Of a stretch of DNA of 64,000 nucleotides, positions 1 through 9,267 are shown piece by piece. The DNA lies in contig NZ_CH672427.1 in the NCBI RefSeq assembly GCF_000153205.1, positions 3,464,596 to 3,528,595 of the forward strand, in the 5' to 3' direction. The notes beneath the pieces are model-generated. The model made no database searches. It was not told the origin of the DNA and was given only the letters and a program-made list of their open reading frames with translations. Numbering within the stretch: position 1 is the stretch's first letter; each line of letters begins with the position of its first letter. Made by a program: the position numbers and the translations under genes. This DNA comes from Nitrococcus mobilis Nb-231. Its GTDB lineage: Bacteria > Pseudomonadota > Gammaproteobacteria > Nitrococcales > Nitrococcaceae.

Positions 1-1740
1 CATGCGTTGAGCCGCGCGGATCTCGAGGGCATCCATGAGCTGAGCGATTTCCGCCACACCGGGTCTCGGTTGCTTACGACCGCCGATTTTGTCTACCAAA
101 TCAAACGCCTCGCTCATCCGGGTCTGAACTCACCCATTTTCGGGCTTATGAGTGAGTATATCCTCGGCCTCGATCAGTACGCGAAGCGGCTGCGCCCGAT
201 CTACGACGAGCTCAAACGGGAGCAGGGCACGAGCGCTTTCCTCGACCTCCGCGAATACCCGCTCGAGGGGGCCCAGGTGGTGGATCGCACCACCTACCGG
301 ATTACGATCAAAGGCAAATATCCGCAGTTTCGCTATTGGCTGGCGATGGCGTTCTTCGCTGCGGTGCCGTGGGAGGCCGACCGATTCTATTCGCAGCCCG
401 GGATGGCGGAACGCAACCTCACCCTGGATTGGTATCCTGTGGGGAGCGGTCCTTTCATGCTCACGCAGAACAATCCCAATCTGCGGATGGTGTTAACGCG
501 CAACCCGAATTTCCATGGCGAGCGTTATCCGCACGCGGGAGTTCCGGCTGATGCGCGCGCGGGGCTGCTGGCGGATGCCGGCCGACCGCTACCGTTCGTC
601 GACAAAGTGATATTCAGTCTCGAGAAGGAATCCATCCCCTATTGGAGCAAATTCCTCCAAGGTTATTACGATGCCTCAGGGGTGAGTTCGGATAGCTTCG
701 ATCAAGCCATCCAGTTCTCTGGCCAGGGCAGTCCGGAAGTGACTCCGGTGATGCGCCGCAAGGGCATCGAACTCGAGACCGCCGTCACGACATCCATCTA
801 TTACATGGGCTTCAATATGCTCGACGAGGTGGTGGGCGGCCGCAGCGAGCGCGCGCGCAAGCTGCGCCGCGCGATCTCCATCGCCGTCGATTATGAAGAG
901 TACATTTCCATCTTCGCTAATGGCCGCGGCATGCCAGCACAGGGCCCGATTCCGCCTGGAATCTTCGGCCATCGTAAGGGGCAGGCGGGTATCAATCGCT
1001 ACGTCTATGACTGGGTGGACGGGCAACCGCGGCGCAAGCCCATCGCGGAGGCGCGCCGGCTGATGGCTCAGGCGGGTTACCCGGGTGGCCGTGACGCGAA
1101 CACGGGAGAACCGCTGGTACTGTATTTCGACACCGCGGCCGCCGGCCCCGACAGCAAGTCCCGACTGGATTGGTTTCGCAAGCAATTCGCAAAACTCGGT
1201 ATCCAACTCGTGGTGCGGGCGACGGACTATAACCGCTTCCAAGACAAGATGCTCAAGGGAACGGAGCAACTTTTCGAATGGGGGTGGGTCGCCGATTATC
1301 CAGATCCGGAGAACTTCCTGTTCCTGCTCTATGGACCCAATAAGAAGGTGAACGGGAACGGCGAGAACGCCGCGAATTATTCCAATCCGGAGTTCGACCG
1401 GCTGTTCCGGCGCACGAAGAACATGGACAATAACGCTGAGCGTCGGCGGCTCACCGCCCGCATGGTGGATATTGTCCAGCGCGACGCGCCCTGGATCTGG
1501 GGATTCCACCCCGAGCTGTTCGTGCTTCACCATGTTTGGTATCACAACCTGAAGCCGAACACCATGGCGAACAATACCGTCAAGTACATTCGCATCGACC
1601 CGGCGCTGCGGGCTGAGCAACGCCGCGCGTGGAACCAGCCGGTCATATGGCCTCTGATCGTCGTGGCTGCGCTCGTGCTGGCGAGTTTGGTGCCGGGTGT
1701 CGTGGCCTATCGGCGCCGAGAGCGTGCGGCGGCCTTATGA
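1..1740 (+). CDS. ABC transporter peptide-type substrate-binding protein (5' partial)
   Basis: Periplasmic binding protein of the SBP_bac_5 (OppA/DppA/YejA) family, expected to capture peptides or related solutes for the permeases encoded next. The reading frame is open to the first base of the window, so the N-terminus and signal peptide lie upstream. About 579 residues are visible. Features typical of the family include the FQDKMLKG...FEWGWVADYPDPENF stretch in the C-terminal lobe. Unusually, the protein ends with a hydrophobic segment (from about base 1640) followed by a basic tail YRRRERAAAL, which suggests a C-terminal membrane anchor rather than a free periplasmic protein. The stop overlaps the next start (ATGA). 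Confidence 0.9.
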   Translation, partial: HALSRADLEGIHELSDFRHTGSRLLTTADFVYQIKRLAHPGLNSPIFGLMSEYILGLDQYAKRLRPIYDELKREQGTSAFLDLREYPLEGAQVVDRTTYRITIKGKYPQFRYWLAMAFFAAVPWEADRFYSQPGMAERNLTLDWYPVGSGPFMLTQNNPNLRMVLTRNPNFHGERYPHAGVPADARAGLLADAGRPLPFVDKVIFSLEKESIPYWSKFLQGYYDASGVSSDSFDQAIQFSGQGSPEVTPVMRRKGIELETAVTTSIYYMGFNMLDEVVGGRSERARKLRRAISIAVDYEEYISIFANGRGMPAQGPIPPGIFGHRKGQAGINRYVYDWVDGQPRRKPIAEARRLMAQAGYPGGRDANTGEPLVLYFDTAAAGPDSKSRLDWFRKQFAKLGIQLVVRATDYNRFQDKMLKGTEQLFEWGWVADYPDPENFLFLLYGPNKKVNGNGENAANYSNPEFDRLFRRTKNMDNNAERRRLTARMVDIVQRDAPWIWGFHPELFVLHHVWYHNLKPNTMANNTVKYIRIDPALRAEQRRAWNQPVIWPLIVVAALVLASLVPGVVAYRRRERAAAL

Positions 1741-2714
1741 TTGCCTACATCATCCGCCGGACGCTCTATGCCGTGCCGATCCTCATCGGAGTGAATCTGC
1801 TCACGTTTTTTCTGTTCTTCGTCGTTAACAGTCCGGATGATATGGCACGCATGCACCTTGGCATGAAACGCGTCACACCGGCGGCGGTGGAGCAATGGAA
1901 GCACGCACACGGCTACGACCAGCCTTTGCTTTGGAACGCAGCGGCGGGAGGGGCCGCAAAGCTGACCGATACCATCTTCTATGCGAAGTCCGTACGGCTG
2001 TTCATGTTCGATTTTGGCCGCTCCGATGAGGGCCGTGACATCGGCTACGACATTCGCCAGCGCATGTGGCCGAGCTTGGCGATTGCGATTCCGACGCTGC
2101 TCATCGGCTTGCTGGTGAACATCACCTTCGCGATGTTGATCGCCTTTTTTCGGGGGACTGCTTTTGACCTTGCGGCGGTGGTGTTGTGCGTGATGATGAT
2201 GTCGGTCTCCACGCTTTTCTATATCATCGGCGGCCAGTTTCTGATCGGTAAGATATTCGATCTGGTACCGATCTCGGGCTATCTGCCGGGGATCGAAGCG
2301 TGGAAATTCCTGATTCTTCCAGTGGCGGTGGGGATAGTGAGCGGCATCGGCATGGGCACGCGTTGGTACCGCACCATTTTCCTCGAGGAGCTCGGCAAGG
2401 ACTACATTCGCACGGCGCGGGCGAAGGGCCTATCGGAGCGGTTGGTGCTTTTTCGCCATGCTTTGCGCAATGCCCTGGTACCCATCCTCACCGGGATTGT
2501 CGCCGTGCTGCCACTGCTGTTCATGGGGAGCCTGTTGCTCGAATCGTTCTTCGGCATCCCCGGGCTCGGCAGCTACACCATCGACGCCATCAACAGCCAA
2601 GATTTCGCCATCGTGCGTGCCATGGTGTTCCTTGGTTCGGCGCTCTACATCATCGGCTTGCTGCTGACCGATATCTCCTACACCGTAGTCGATCCCCGAG
2701 TGCGGCTGCGGTGA
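1737..2714 (+). CDS. ABC transporter permease, DppB/YejB type
   Basis: Inner-membrane permease of a peptide-type ABC importer, 325 residues. The start is the ATG at 1737, which overlaps the preceding stop as ATGA and gives the usual family N-terminus MIAYIIRRTLYAVPILIGVN. The binding-protein-dependent permease domain carries the EAA loop around bases 2390-2480 (EELGKDYIRTARAKGLSE), which contacts the ATPase. The C-terminal pattern, including FGIPGLGSYTIDAI and ending in VDPRVRLR, is classical for DppB/OppB. A 110-bp gap containing no convincing gene separates it from the second permease. Confidence 0.93.
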   Translation: MIAYIIRRTLYAVPILIGVNLLTFFLFFVVNSPDDMARMHLGMKRVTPAAVEQWKHAHGYDQPLLWNAAAGGAAKLTDTIFYAKSVRLFMFDFGRSDEGRDIGYDIRQRMWPSLAIAIPTLLIGLLVNITFAMLIAFFRGTAFDLAAVVLCVMMMSVSTLFYIIGGQFLIGKIFDLVPISGYLPGIEAWKFLILPVAVGIVSGIGMGTRWYRTIFLEELGKDYIRTARAKGLSERLVLFRHALRNALVPILTGIVAVLPLLFMGSLLLESFFGIPGLGSYTIDAINSQDFAIVRAMVFLGSALYIIGLLLTDISYTVVDPRVRLR

Positions 2715-2824
2715 TGAACGCTCCTGCATCCCAGCGCTTGGCCGGTTGCCTAGGTTGGCCGATCAGCCGTGCCTATGACGAGCAAGCCACGAATGTGACA
2801 GCGCGCAAGGCGAGGAACTGAACG

Positions 2825-4213
2825 ATGCCGGTGGTGTTGTGGACCGATGCCCTGCTTTACCTGCTCGTACTGATGGTCTTGGTCTATGCGTTGCGCGTGC
2901 GCCGCCGTGAGCATCTGCGCGCCCCGTGGCGGCGAGTCATGCAAAGTCCGCTCGCCGTGGGCGCGGCGGTAGTGTTGGGGGTGTACGTCCTGATTGCGCT
3001 CGCCGACTCGTTGCACTTTCGCCCCATGGCAAAGGGGGGCGGGCACGGTGAGGTGATCAGCGTGTTCGACTATCTGGTCACGCCATTGCGCACCCGCACG
3101 GAGAAGACCTATTCCGCGCCGTTCGCCACACACCTGTACGCTAAGGAGATAATCGAGCTCGGCGATGGCCGCGAGGTGCGGGGCTACCCGCGCCTTGTAT
3201 ACGGCGGTGCGCACCTGAATGAGCCGCAGGCACAACGTGCCTGGGATATCCTACGTACTTCGCTGCGTGCGCTAGTTGAGGCGGCGCTGGTGAGCCTTAT
3301 GCTGAGCCTACTCGTGCTCACGATACTTGCGCGCCGTTCCGGCACGACTTTGCGGGAGAGCCTGCGGCGCGTGCTAGGCGGGCGCACCCGCGGGCCTTGG
3401 CGAACCTTCCTGGGAACCACGGCGCTGCTCATCGCGCTGCTGTTTCTATTGGTGGAACTCAGTGCCGACTACCATGTGCTCGGCACCGATAAAGTCGGTC
3501 AGGACGTGCTTTACGAAGCGATCAAGAGTATTCGCACGGGTCTGATCATCGGCACGCTCTCCACGCTGGTTATGCTGCCGTTCGCGATCATCCTAGGGGT
3601 GGCGGCCGGTTATTTCCGCGGCTGGGTGGACGATATCGTCCAGTACCTCTATACGACCCTCAATTCGATTCCGAGTGTGCTGCTCATCGCGGCGGTGATC
3701 CTGATGATTCAGGTGTACATGGCCAATCACCCCGAGAGCTTCAGCAGTGTCACGCAGCGTGCGGATCTGCGCCTGCTTTTTCTCTGCATCGTCCTTGGCA
3801 TCACGAGTTGGACCAATCTTTGCCGTCTGTTGCGCGGCGAGGTGCTCAAGTTGCGCGAGGTAGATTATGTGCAGGCTGCCGCGGCCTTCGGCGTGCGGCA
3901 CGGCAATATCATGCTGCGCCACCTGGTGCCCAACGTGATGCATATCGTGCTGATCATGGTGGTACTCGATTTCAGTGGCCTGGTGCTGGCCGAGGCGGTG
4001 CTCTCCTATATCAATATCGGTGTGGATCCCTCCACCAGCAGTTGGGGCAACATGATCAATAGCGCGCGGCTGGAGCTCGCCCGGGAGCCGGTGGTGTGGT
4101 GGTCGCTGGCGGCCGCGTTCGTCTTCATGTTCGCGCTGGTGCTCGCGGCCAACCTGTTCGCCGATGCGGTGCGTGATGCCTTCGATCCGCGACTGCGAAG
4201 AGAGACGGCATGA
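2825..4213 (+). CDS. ABC transporter permease, DppC/YejE type
   Basis: Second permease of the importer, 462 residues, longer than usual DppC/OppC proteins (about 300). The extra length is an N-terminal half with two or three hydrophobic segments and a hydrophilic insert before the conserved core, which starts near HVLGTDKVGQDVLYEAIKS (about base 3475). The EAA loop (REVDYVQAAAAFGVRHGN) is near bases 3855-3905, and the C-terminus ends DPRLRRETA. An in-frame TGA at 2819 fixes the ATG at 2825. The stop overlaps the ATPase start (ATGA at 4210), indicating translational coupling. Confidence 0.92.
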   Translation: MPVVLWTDALLYLLVLMVLVYALRVRRREHLRAPWRRVMQSPLAVGAAVVLGVYVLIALADSLHFRPMAKGGGHGEVISVFDYLVTPLRTRTEKTYSAPFATHLYAKEIIELGDGREVRGYPRLVYGGAHLNEPQAQRAWDILRTSLRALVEAALVSLMLSLLVLTILARRSGTTLRESLRRVLGGRTRGPWRTFLGTTALLIALLFLLVELSADYHVLGTDKVGQDVLYEAIKSIRTGLIIGTLSTLVMLPFAIILGVAAGYFRGWVDDIVQYLYTTLNSIPSVLLIAAVILMIQVYMANHPESFSSVTQRADLRLLFLCIVLGITSWTNLCRLLRGEVLKLREVDYVQAAAAFGVRHGNIMLRHLVPNVMHIVLIMVVLDFSGLVLAEAVLSYINIGVDPSTSSWGNMINSARLELAREPVVWWSLAAAFVFMFALVLAANLFADAVRDAFDPRLRRETA

Positions 4214-6300
4214 GCGAGCCCTTATTGGAGGTGCGCGGCCTCAAGACCTGGTTCGATACAGCCGGGGGACCAATACGCGCGGTGGAAGGAGTCGATCTCA
4301 GCATCGCGCGTGGCGAGACCTTCGCGTTGCTCGGCGAATCCGGCTGCGGTAAATCCATGACCGCGTTGTCCATCATGCGGTTGCTGCCGGCCGCTGGGCG
4401 TGTCGTGGCCGGAGAGGTCCGTCTCGGCGCGCGTAATTTGTTAGCGCTGCCGGAGATGGCAATGCGCGGGGTGCGCGGCCGGCAGTTGGCGATGATCTTC
4501 CAGGAACCCCAGAGCTCGCTCAATCCGGTGTTGAGCGTGGGCACGCAGATCGCCGAAACCCTGCGCCGGCGCGGTAAGGGCTCGCATGAGCGGCGCGTGT
4601 TGGATCTGCTCGATGCGGTCGGAATTCCGGACCCGCCGCGCCGTGCGCGGGAATACCCGCATCAGCTCTCCGGGGGTATGAAACAGCGGGTCATGATCGC
4701 CATCGCTTTGGCTGGCGAGCCAGAGCTGCTGATCGCCGATGAGCCGACCACGGCACTCGATGTGACCATCCAGGCACAGGTCCTTGCACTGTTGCGTGAC
4801 TTGCAGCGGCGTACCGGGATGGCGTTGCTGCTCATCACCCACGATTTAGGCGTGGTCGCCGAGATGGCGGATCGGGTGGCGGTAATGTACGCGGGGCATG
4901 TGGTGGAGCAGGCTCCGGCCACCGCATTCTTCGCCCAGCCCGCCCATCCCTATTCACGCAAGCTTTTCGCCTCGTTGCCCAACCTCGGCAAGCGTGCAAC
5001 GCGCCTTGCGGTGATTCGCGGTTCGGTACCTTCACTGGCCCATGAGTTCAAGGCTTGCCGGTTTGAGGCGCGCTGCGATTACGCTTGGTCCGCTTGCCGT
5101 GAGACGCTACCGCGCTGGCTCGAGCACGAGCCGGGGCGCCGCGTCCGCTGCCACCTCTACGATCCGGCCCAGGCCGGCGAATCGCTCACCGACCGTGATT
5201 TTGTCGGCGACACTGGTAAGCCGATGGCCGGTACTGAGCCCATACCGGTGCGGGGATCGCTGCTGCAGGTCGACAATCTCAAGGTCCACTTTCCGATTCA
5301 CGCCGGGTTGTTCAAGCGCGTGGTGGGCCACGTGCGCGCGGTCGATGGGGTCTCGCTCGCGATCCCGCCCGGCCGAACCCTGGCTTTGGTCGGTGAATCG
5401 GGCTGCGGCAAGACGACGGTCGGCAAGGGCATTCTGCAGCTGCTGCGTCCTAGCGCCGGATCCGTGCAGTACGCTGGTGAGGAACTGACGCGGCTCGGTG
5501 GCCGTGCGCTGCGCCGTCGCCGCAAGGAGCTGCAGATCATCTTTCAAGACCCCTACTCATCGATGAATCCGCGCATGATGATCGGGGACATCCTCGAGGA
5601 GGGGATGATCGCGCAGCGCATCGGTCGGACGCGGGCGGCGCGCCTGGAGCGCGTGGCTGCGCTGCTCGCTCAGGTGGGGTTAGACGCGGATGTGATGCGG
5701 CGTTACCCGCATGAATTCTCCGGCGGACAACGGCAACGGATCTGCATCGCCCGAGCGCTCGCCGTAGATCCCAAGCTCATTATCTGTGACGAGCCGACGA
5801 GCGCGCTGGACGTTTCGGTGCAGGCGCAAATCCTGAACTTACTCCAGGAGCTGCAGCAGCGCCTGGGGCTGTCCTATCTTTTCATCACCCACAACCTCGC
5901 GGTGGTCGAATACCTCGCCCACGAGGTGGCCGTGATGTACCTCGGGCGCGTCGTCGAGCAGGGGACGGTGGAGGAAGTTTTGCATGCTCCGCGGCATCCG
6001 TATACGCGCGCGCTGCTCTCCGCCGTACCGACGGTGGATCCACAATCGAAGCGCGAGATCATTCGGCTCGCCGGTGACCTGCCTTCACCGGCGAACCCGC
6101 CCGCCGGCTGCCATTTTCATCCCCGCTGCCCGCAGGCCATGCCCCAATGTCGGGAGGGGTATCCCGGCGCCACCCACTTCAGCACGACCCATAGCGCCCG
6201 CTGCTATCTCTACGGTGATGGGGCGTATGCCCAGGACGCCGAGAACGGTGCCTATGCCGCTACGGAGAAAACCGAGCGTCATGTCATCCGATCTCGCTAA
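4210..6300 (+). CDS. Fused double-ATPase subunit of peptide-type ABC importer (YejF type)
   Basis: Two complete ABC nucleotide-binding domains in one 696-residue chain, so this protein supplies both ATPases of the transporter. NBD1 has Walker A GESGCGKS (residues 42-49), signature LSGGMKQRV and Walker [16 protein letters not shown]2 has Walker A GESGCGKT (about residue 394), signature FSGGQRQRI and Walker [13 protein letters not shown]. Each is followed by an oligopeptide-transporter C-terminal region with cysteines ([22 protein letters not shown]). The order binding protein, permease, permease, fused ATPase matches yejABEF (microcin C/peptide uptake) rather than dpp/opp, where the ATPases are separate. 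The substrate cannot be told from sequence. Confidence 0.93.
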   Translation: MSEPLLEVRGLKTWFDTAGGPIRAVEGVDLSIARGETFALLGESGCGKSMTALSIMRLLPAAGRVVAGEVRLGARNLLALPEMAMRGVRGRQLAMIFQEPQSSLNPVLSVGTQIAETLRRRGKGSHERRVLDLLDAVGIPDPPRRAREYPHQLSGGMKQRVMIAIALAGEPELLIADEPTTALDVTIQAQVLALLRDLQRRTGMALLLITHDLGVVAEMADRVAVMYAGHVVEQAPATAFFAQPAHPYSRKLFASLPNLGKRATRLAVIRGSVPSLAHEFKACRFEARCDYAWSACRETLPRWLEHEPGRRVRCHLYDPAQAGESLTDRDFVGDTGKPMAGTEPIPVRGSLLQVDNLKVHFPIHAGLFKRVVGHVRAVDGVSLAIPPGRTLALVGESGCGKTTVGKGILQLLRPSAGSVQYAGEELTRLGGRALRRRRKELQIIFQDPYSSMNPRMMIGDILEEGMIAQRIGRTRAARLERVAALLAQVGLDADVMRRYPHEFSGGQRQRICIARALAVDPKLIICDEPTSALDVSVQAQILNLLQELQQRLGLSYLFITHNLAVVEYLAHEVAVMYLGRVVEQGTVEEVLHAPRHPYTRALLSAVPTVDPQSKREIIRLAGDLPSPANPPAGCHFHPRCPQAMPQCREGYPGATHFSTTHSARCYLYGDGAYAQDAENGAYAATEKTERHVIRSR

Positions 6301-6525
6301 GGTGGAACAGGATCCTCCTCCGGGGGCACCTCGCCAGTAGCCTACTTCGCTTGATGAGGGAGGATAGGTCAATGAAACTATGCATCGGTTAGTGAGACAC
6401 CGCCAGACGAAAGGGCGGCAGCAGATAGGCCGATGCTACGGGGATGGAAACCTGTCCTCAACTCTACCTAATTAAGGTTCCTCAACTCCTCTGAACCCGC
6501 TAAAGAGATCTCCAGTCGGCCTTCC
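6301..6525. other. Convergent intergenic gap
   Basis: A 225-bp gap between the convergent ABC operon and the PEP-CTERM gene. I see no gene and no convincing intrinsic terminator (no GC stem followed by a T run). Confidence 0.5.
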
Positions 6526-7176
6526 TTATCGCCGGTTAGCCCTATTCAATCCGAATAATCCGGCGAGACCGAGACTCAAGAGGGCGAGGGTTGTCGGCTC
6601 TGGGACCATCATGAGTACATCCCTCGGGACATCGAACATTGCGATGGGAACGTCACCGCCAGCATTCGGGGCGAGCAACGAATCAATCAGACCAACACCT
6701 TCGGCGACTGTGTCCAGATCGCCGATAGGGACAACGTCTAGCATTGTGGGTGCGAACGTACCAATGCCATCGAACTCGATCTCGATTGCCAGCAGCGAAA
6801 CAAAACCATCTGAATCGAACCCTGTGAAGTCGAGGGTGGAGGAATCGAGATCAGAATCCGCAACCATGGCAAAGGTAAATTTGGGCAGCTCGTTCTTGTC
6901 CTCGGGCCACGTCACGTGAGCCAGATGCCTGACGCCGACTACCTTGTCCCCCTGCTTCACGACAGTCTTTCTAATCACACAGGGGTTGAGCGTCCCATTG
7001 TCATTACTGAACTTGCCTGTCAAGTTACTGCAGGGCTGGGTAACGTCGTTCGCGTTTTTGTCGTTTTCGTCCTTTACTGCTGACCACTGAACGGTAAACG
7101 GGTAGGAGCTAGTTGGAATAGCAATCAAGATTACGAGAAACACCGCATTAAACAACGACAACCTTTTCATGCCCAT
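6526..7176 (-). CDS. PEP-CTERM sorting-domain secreted protein
   Basis: A 216-residue exported protein. It has an N-terminal signal peptide (hydrophobic stretch after MGMKRLSL, ending near PTSSYPF) and a C-terminal PEP-CTERM tripartite signal: the motif VPEPTTLALLSLGLAGL followed by a basic tail (NRANRR). PEP-CTERM proteins are processed by exosortase (EpsH/XrtA) in bacteria that make extracellular polysaccharide. No exosortase is in the window, but the EPS-type MarR genes and polysaccharide cluster nearby fit that lifestyle. The middle (about residues 30-180) is a soluble domain I do not recognise. Two Met codons are possible starts (7176 and 7170). Confidence 0.88.
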   Translation of the reverse strand: MGMKRLSLFNAVFLVILIAIPTSSYPFTVQWSAVKDENDKNANDVTQPCSNLTGKFSNDNGTLNPCVIRKTVVKQGDKVVGVRHLAHVTWPEDKNELPKFTFAMVADSDLDSSTLDFTGFDSDGFVSLLAIEIEFDGIGTFAPTMLDVVPIGDLDTVAEGVGLIDSLLAPNAGGDVPIAMFDVPRDVLMMVPEPTTLALLSLGLAGLFGLNRANRR

Positions 7177-7650
7177 GTGATGGAAACCCGTCTTCTACTC
7201 ATAAGAATAATTTGCGGCATGCCTATGAACTATTTACAGACTACCTATGCGTCTACTCAACGCTTGTATGGACCATGCGCCCGTTCCGCCTGGCGGCTGA
7301 GAAAGGTTAACAGGCATGACTTGTGAAGGCTTAGTCAAAACAGGTGCTAGCGCAAAAAAGCTAACTGGCGGATAAGAGGCAAGATAAATGCCACATTAAA
7401 TTTTTATTTATTTTTAAATAGATTATAAAACTACATTTAGTATTTTTTACAAGGCCCGACTTGCAAGTGTTAAATCATTTAACATTTACGATGGAATTTA
7501 GAGCGCGCCAGGGGACAGGCCAGGGCCGTTCAATACTAGATTTGGATCGAACGCTGCTTTGGTAGGTGGCGGACGCTAGAAGGGGGCGTTTACCAGGCGT
7601 CGGCCGACGCGGCATCCGTTAGGAAGACTGAGCAATCACGTTCTCCTCAT

Positions 7651-7703
7651 TCCGGCGAAAGCCGGACAAATCCGTAGGAACGGATTTGAACTGCCGAAGG
7701 CAG
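7651..7703. repeat. Three consecutive short perfect hairpins
   Basis: Three perfect stem-loops in tandem: TCCGGC-GAAA-GCCGGA (7651-7666), CAAATCCGT-AGGA-ACGGATTTG (7667-7688) and CTGCC-GAA-GGCAG (7691-7703). They are followed 9 bp later by the 26-bp palindromic repeat at 7713-7738. The first resembles the ATTCCGGCGAAAGCCGGA class of dispersed bacterial repeats. A structured RNA or a mosaic of small repeats are both possible. Confidence 0.6.
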
Positions 7704-7712
7704 CAGCGGTAG

Positions 7713-7738
7713 GGCGCAACAGCGAAGCGTATTGCGCC
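7713..7738 (+). repeat. 26-bp palindromic repeat, copy 1
   Basis: Imperfect palindrome with arms GGCGCAA and TTGCGCC around a GC-rich loop. The same unit recurs at 7914-7939 (inverted), 9408-9433 and 12103-12128, with a truncated copy at 41126-41146. Longer shared flanks (TAGGG before, GGAC after) show these are copies of one dispersed element. Confidence 0.7.
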
Positions 7739-7913
7739 GGACTTATTGACCTCAGCGTCGATCGCCGATGAGGCAAGCGTAATCGCTGGCTTACCCGAAA
7801 TATCGGCTCACCATCCACAGACAGGCACTTGCCGAAGGTGTTTATTCTGCCAATTGGGTTGAGCGTGTCACGGTGGACCTCCTTGCATACGTGGCATACG
7901 TGGATTGGCATTC

Positions 7914-7939
7914 GGCGCAATACGCTTTGCTATTGCGCC
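7914..7939 (-). repeat. 26-bp palindromic repeat, copy 2 (inverted)
   Basis: Arms GGCGCAATA and TATTGCGCC are perfect over 9 bp, followed by CTAC, the reverse complement of the GTAG that precedes the other copies. Confidence 0.7.
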
Positions 7940-8127
7940 CTACGTGCTATGAAGCCAGCTCCGAAGAGCGCAGTGCGGGAAAACCGCTCGCTACGTTCTG
8001 TGAGAGCCGGGGGCGGGAGGTGCCCGCTAGCGCCGTCGTCTACCCGACTCGCTTAAGTCGAACTTCTTGCCGGCCGTGACCGGTGCTATAAGCAGTACTG
8101 CTTTCCAGTACCAAATACGGTAATTTG

Positions 8128-8415
8128 ATGGACAACGTCATCTCGGCTCAGGAACTCAAGCGCCGCGGTATTGGCGCCATCGACGCGGCACTGCGCGATG
8201 GGCCGGTGCACGTGATACGGCGAAACCGGCCGTGCTACGTCATACTCAGCGAGGAAGACTACCAGCGTCTCGTGGATCGACGGCGTGCCTCGGAACGGCT
8301 GTGGGAGCGCCTGTTGACTCCTGCGTCGACGGATGGGCGCAGTGCACGCGAGATCAACGCGGAGCTGGAGGCCGAGCGAGGGGCCTGGGATGATCCCCAC
8401 GCGGACGGCTTTTGA
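8128..8415 (+). CDS. Phd/YefM-type antitoxin
   Basis: A 95-residue antitoxin-like protein. The N-terminal half (ISAQELKRRGIGAIDAALRD through PCYVILSEEDYQRLVD) has the Phd/YefM DNA-binding fold pattern; the charged C-terminal tail (SAREINAELEAERGAWDD) would bind the toxin. Start chosen at ATG 8128 rather than the TTG one codon earlier. A PIN-domain gene follows 39 bp downstream, so the two likely form a VapBC-like operon whose antitoxin autoregulates. Confidence 0.8.
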   Translation: MDNVISAQELKRRGIGAIDAALRDGPVHVIRRNRPCYVILSEEDYQRLVDRRRASERLWERLLTPASTDGRSAREINAELEAERGAWDDPHADGF

Positions 8416-8454
8416 GGACGATTGGTGCGGTCTGTCAGGGATTGATTCGGCCCC

Positions 8455-8871
8455 GTGATATTTCTCGACGCGAGCGCCATCATCTACCTGTTCGAGGGCG
8501 ATGTGGAGGCGCAAGCTGCGGTTCGCCGCGCGCTGACGGAGCTATACACGCCGGGGCCTTCATCGCCGTTGGCGGTCTCCGCGCTCAGCCGGCTGGAGTG
8601 TCGCATCCGGCCGCTGCGTGAAGGCAACACGGCCTTGCTCAAGCGCTATGATGCCTTTTTCATGGATCCGGGGTTGGAAGTGATTACCCTGGACACGTCC
8701 GTGATCGACCGTGCCGCGGAGCTGCGTGCCCATCAGCGGCTGCGAACGCCGCACGCTTTGCAGGCGGTATCATTGCTGGTGGCGAACGATCGGGGCCACT
8801 TCGTGACCGGAGGCAAGGATTTTGCGGCGGTGCCCGGTTTGCGCGTGCGTTGTCTGTGGGATCAAAAATAA
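8455..8871 (+). CDS. PIN-domain toxin (VapC-like) with degenerate active site
   Basis: A 138-residue PIN-domain protein, partner of the upstream Phd-like antitoxin; start is GTG 8455. The N-terminal acidic residue (MIFLDAS, D5) and the glutamate in SRLECRIR are present. The third canonical acid, usually in a PDA motif, appears as PHA (TPHALQAVSLL), and the last (usually TxD) as TGGKD. Two of four metal-binding positions are therefore altered, and the toxin may be inactive. VapC proteins are Mg-dependent RNases cutting tRNA or rRNA. Confidence 0.8.
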   Translation: MIFLDASAIIYLFEGDVEAQAAVRRALTELYTPGPSSPLAVSALSRLECRIRPLREGNTALLKRYDAFFMDPGLEVITLDTSVIDRAAELRAHQRLRTPHALQAVSLLVANDRGHFVTGGKDFAAVPGLRVRCLWDQK

Positions 8872-9087
8872 TGCCGCAGTGGGTTGCTGTCGGCGCGGCG
8901 GGTGCTAGCCGCGCTGCTGCGACGGGCGCCGGGGGTGTGCGCTCGACCGGGCGCCGCGCGCCCAGCTCCGGCGCCTGCAGGTCTCCAATCTGCTCAATCG
9001 TCTGCCGAAACTGGCCGAGGTGCTGACGCATCGCGATGGTCTGGCGGGTGCCGGGGGAAGGCAAATACCGAAACGGCCAGGGCAAGT
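8872..9087. other. Unassigned stretch before the asnB remnant
   Basis: GC-rich sequence with no intact gene. It lies directly upstream of the asparagine-synthetase-like remnant and may be more of the same debris, but I cannot match it in any frame. Confidence 0.4.
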
Positions 9088-9267
9088 GGTTTCGGCGTGC
9101 CCATCGAAGAGCACTGGCTGCGCGGCCCGCTGCGGGAGTGAACGGAAGAATTGCTCGACGAGCGGCGTATGCGCGAAGAGGGCTTTTTCAATCCGGTGCC
9201 GATCCGGCGAATGTGGGGAGAACATGTCTTCGGAAAGCGTCGCTGGCACTGTCATCTGTGGGACGTC
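9088..9267 (+). pseudogene. Asparagine synthetase (AsnB-type) C-terminal remnant
   Basis: In one frame the sequence reads GFGVPIEEHWLRGPLRE, a stop, then TEELLDERRMREEGFFNP and later WHCHLWDV. This is the conserved C-terminal block of class B asparagine synthetases (K.GFGVP...WLRGPLR.W...LL and the HLWD ending). The stop at 9139-9141 (TGA) sits where the family has Trp, so a single TGG to TGA change is likely. The gene has lost its N-terminal glutaminase and most of the synthetase domain, and abuts the Rpn fragment. AsnB-like amidotransferases are frequent in exopolysaccharide loci. Confidence 0.7.

Larger units (their letters stand above)
7177..8127. other. 950-bp non-coding stretch with AT-rich block and palindromic repeats
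   Basis: No credible gene. Bases about 7390-7500 are strikingly AT-rich compared with the surroundings and lie upstream of the divergent PEP-CTERM gene, so they may hold its promoter. Bases 7651-7738 contain four consecutive hairpins, and 7914-7939 an inverted copy of the 26-bp repeat (listed separately). Confidence 0.6.

Noticed and set aside
676-1620. Long minus-strand open frame inside the binding-protein gene
   Set aside because: It is the shadow of a GC-rich real gene; the plus-strand product has clear family motifs and the minus product has none.
7200-7240. Sigma-54 type promoter for the PEP-CTERM gene
   Set aside because: I looked for GG-N10-GC on the minus strand; the only GG/GC pair near GGCATGCCGC has the wrong spacing.
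7651-7945. Possible CRISPR array because of repeated palindromes
   Set aside because: The hairpins differ from one another and there are no regularly spaced identical repeats with unique spacers.
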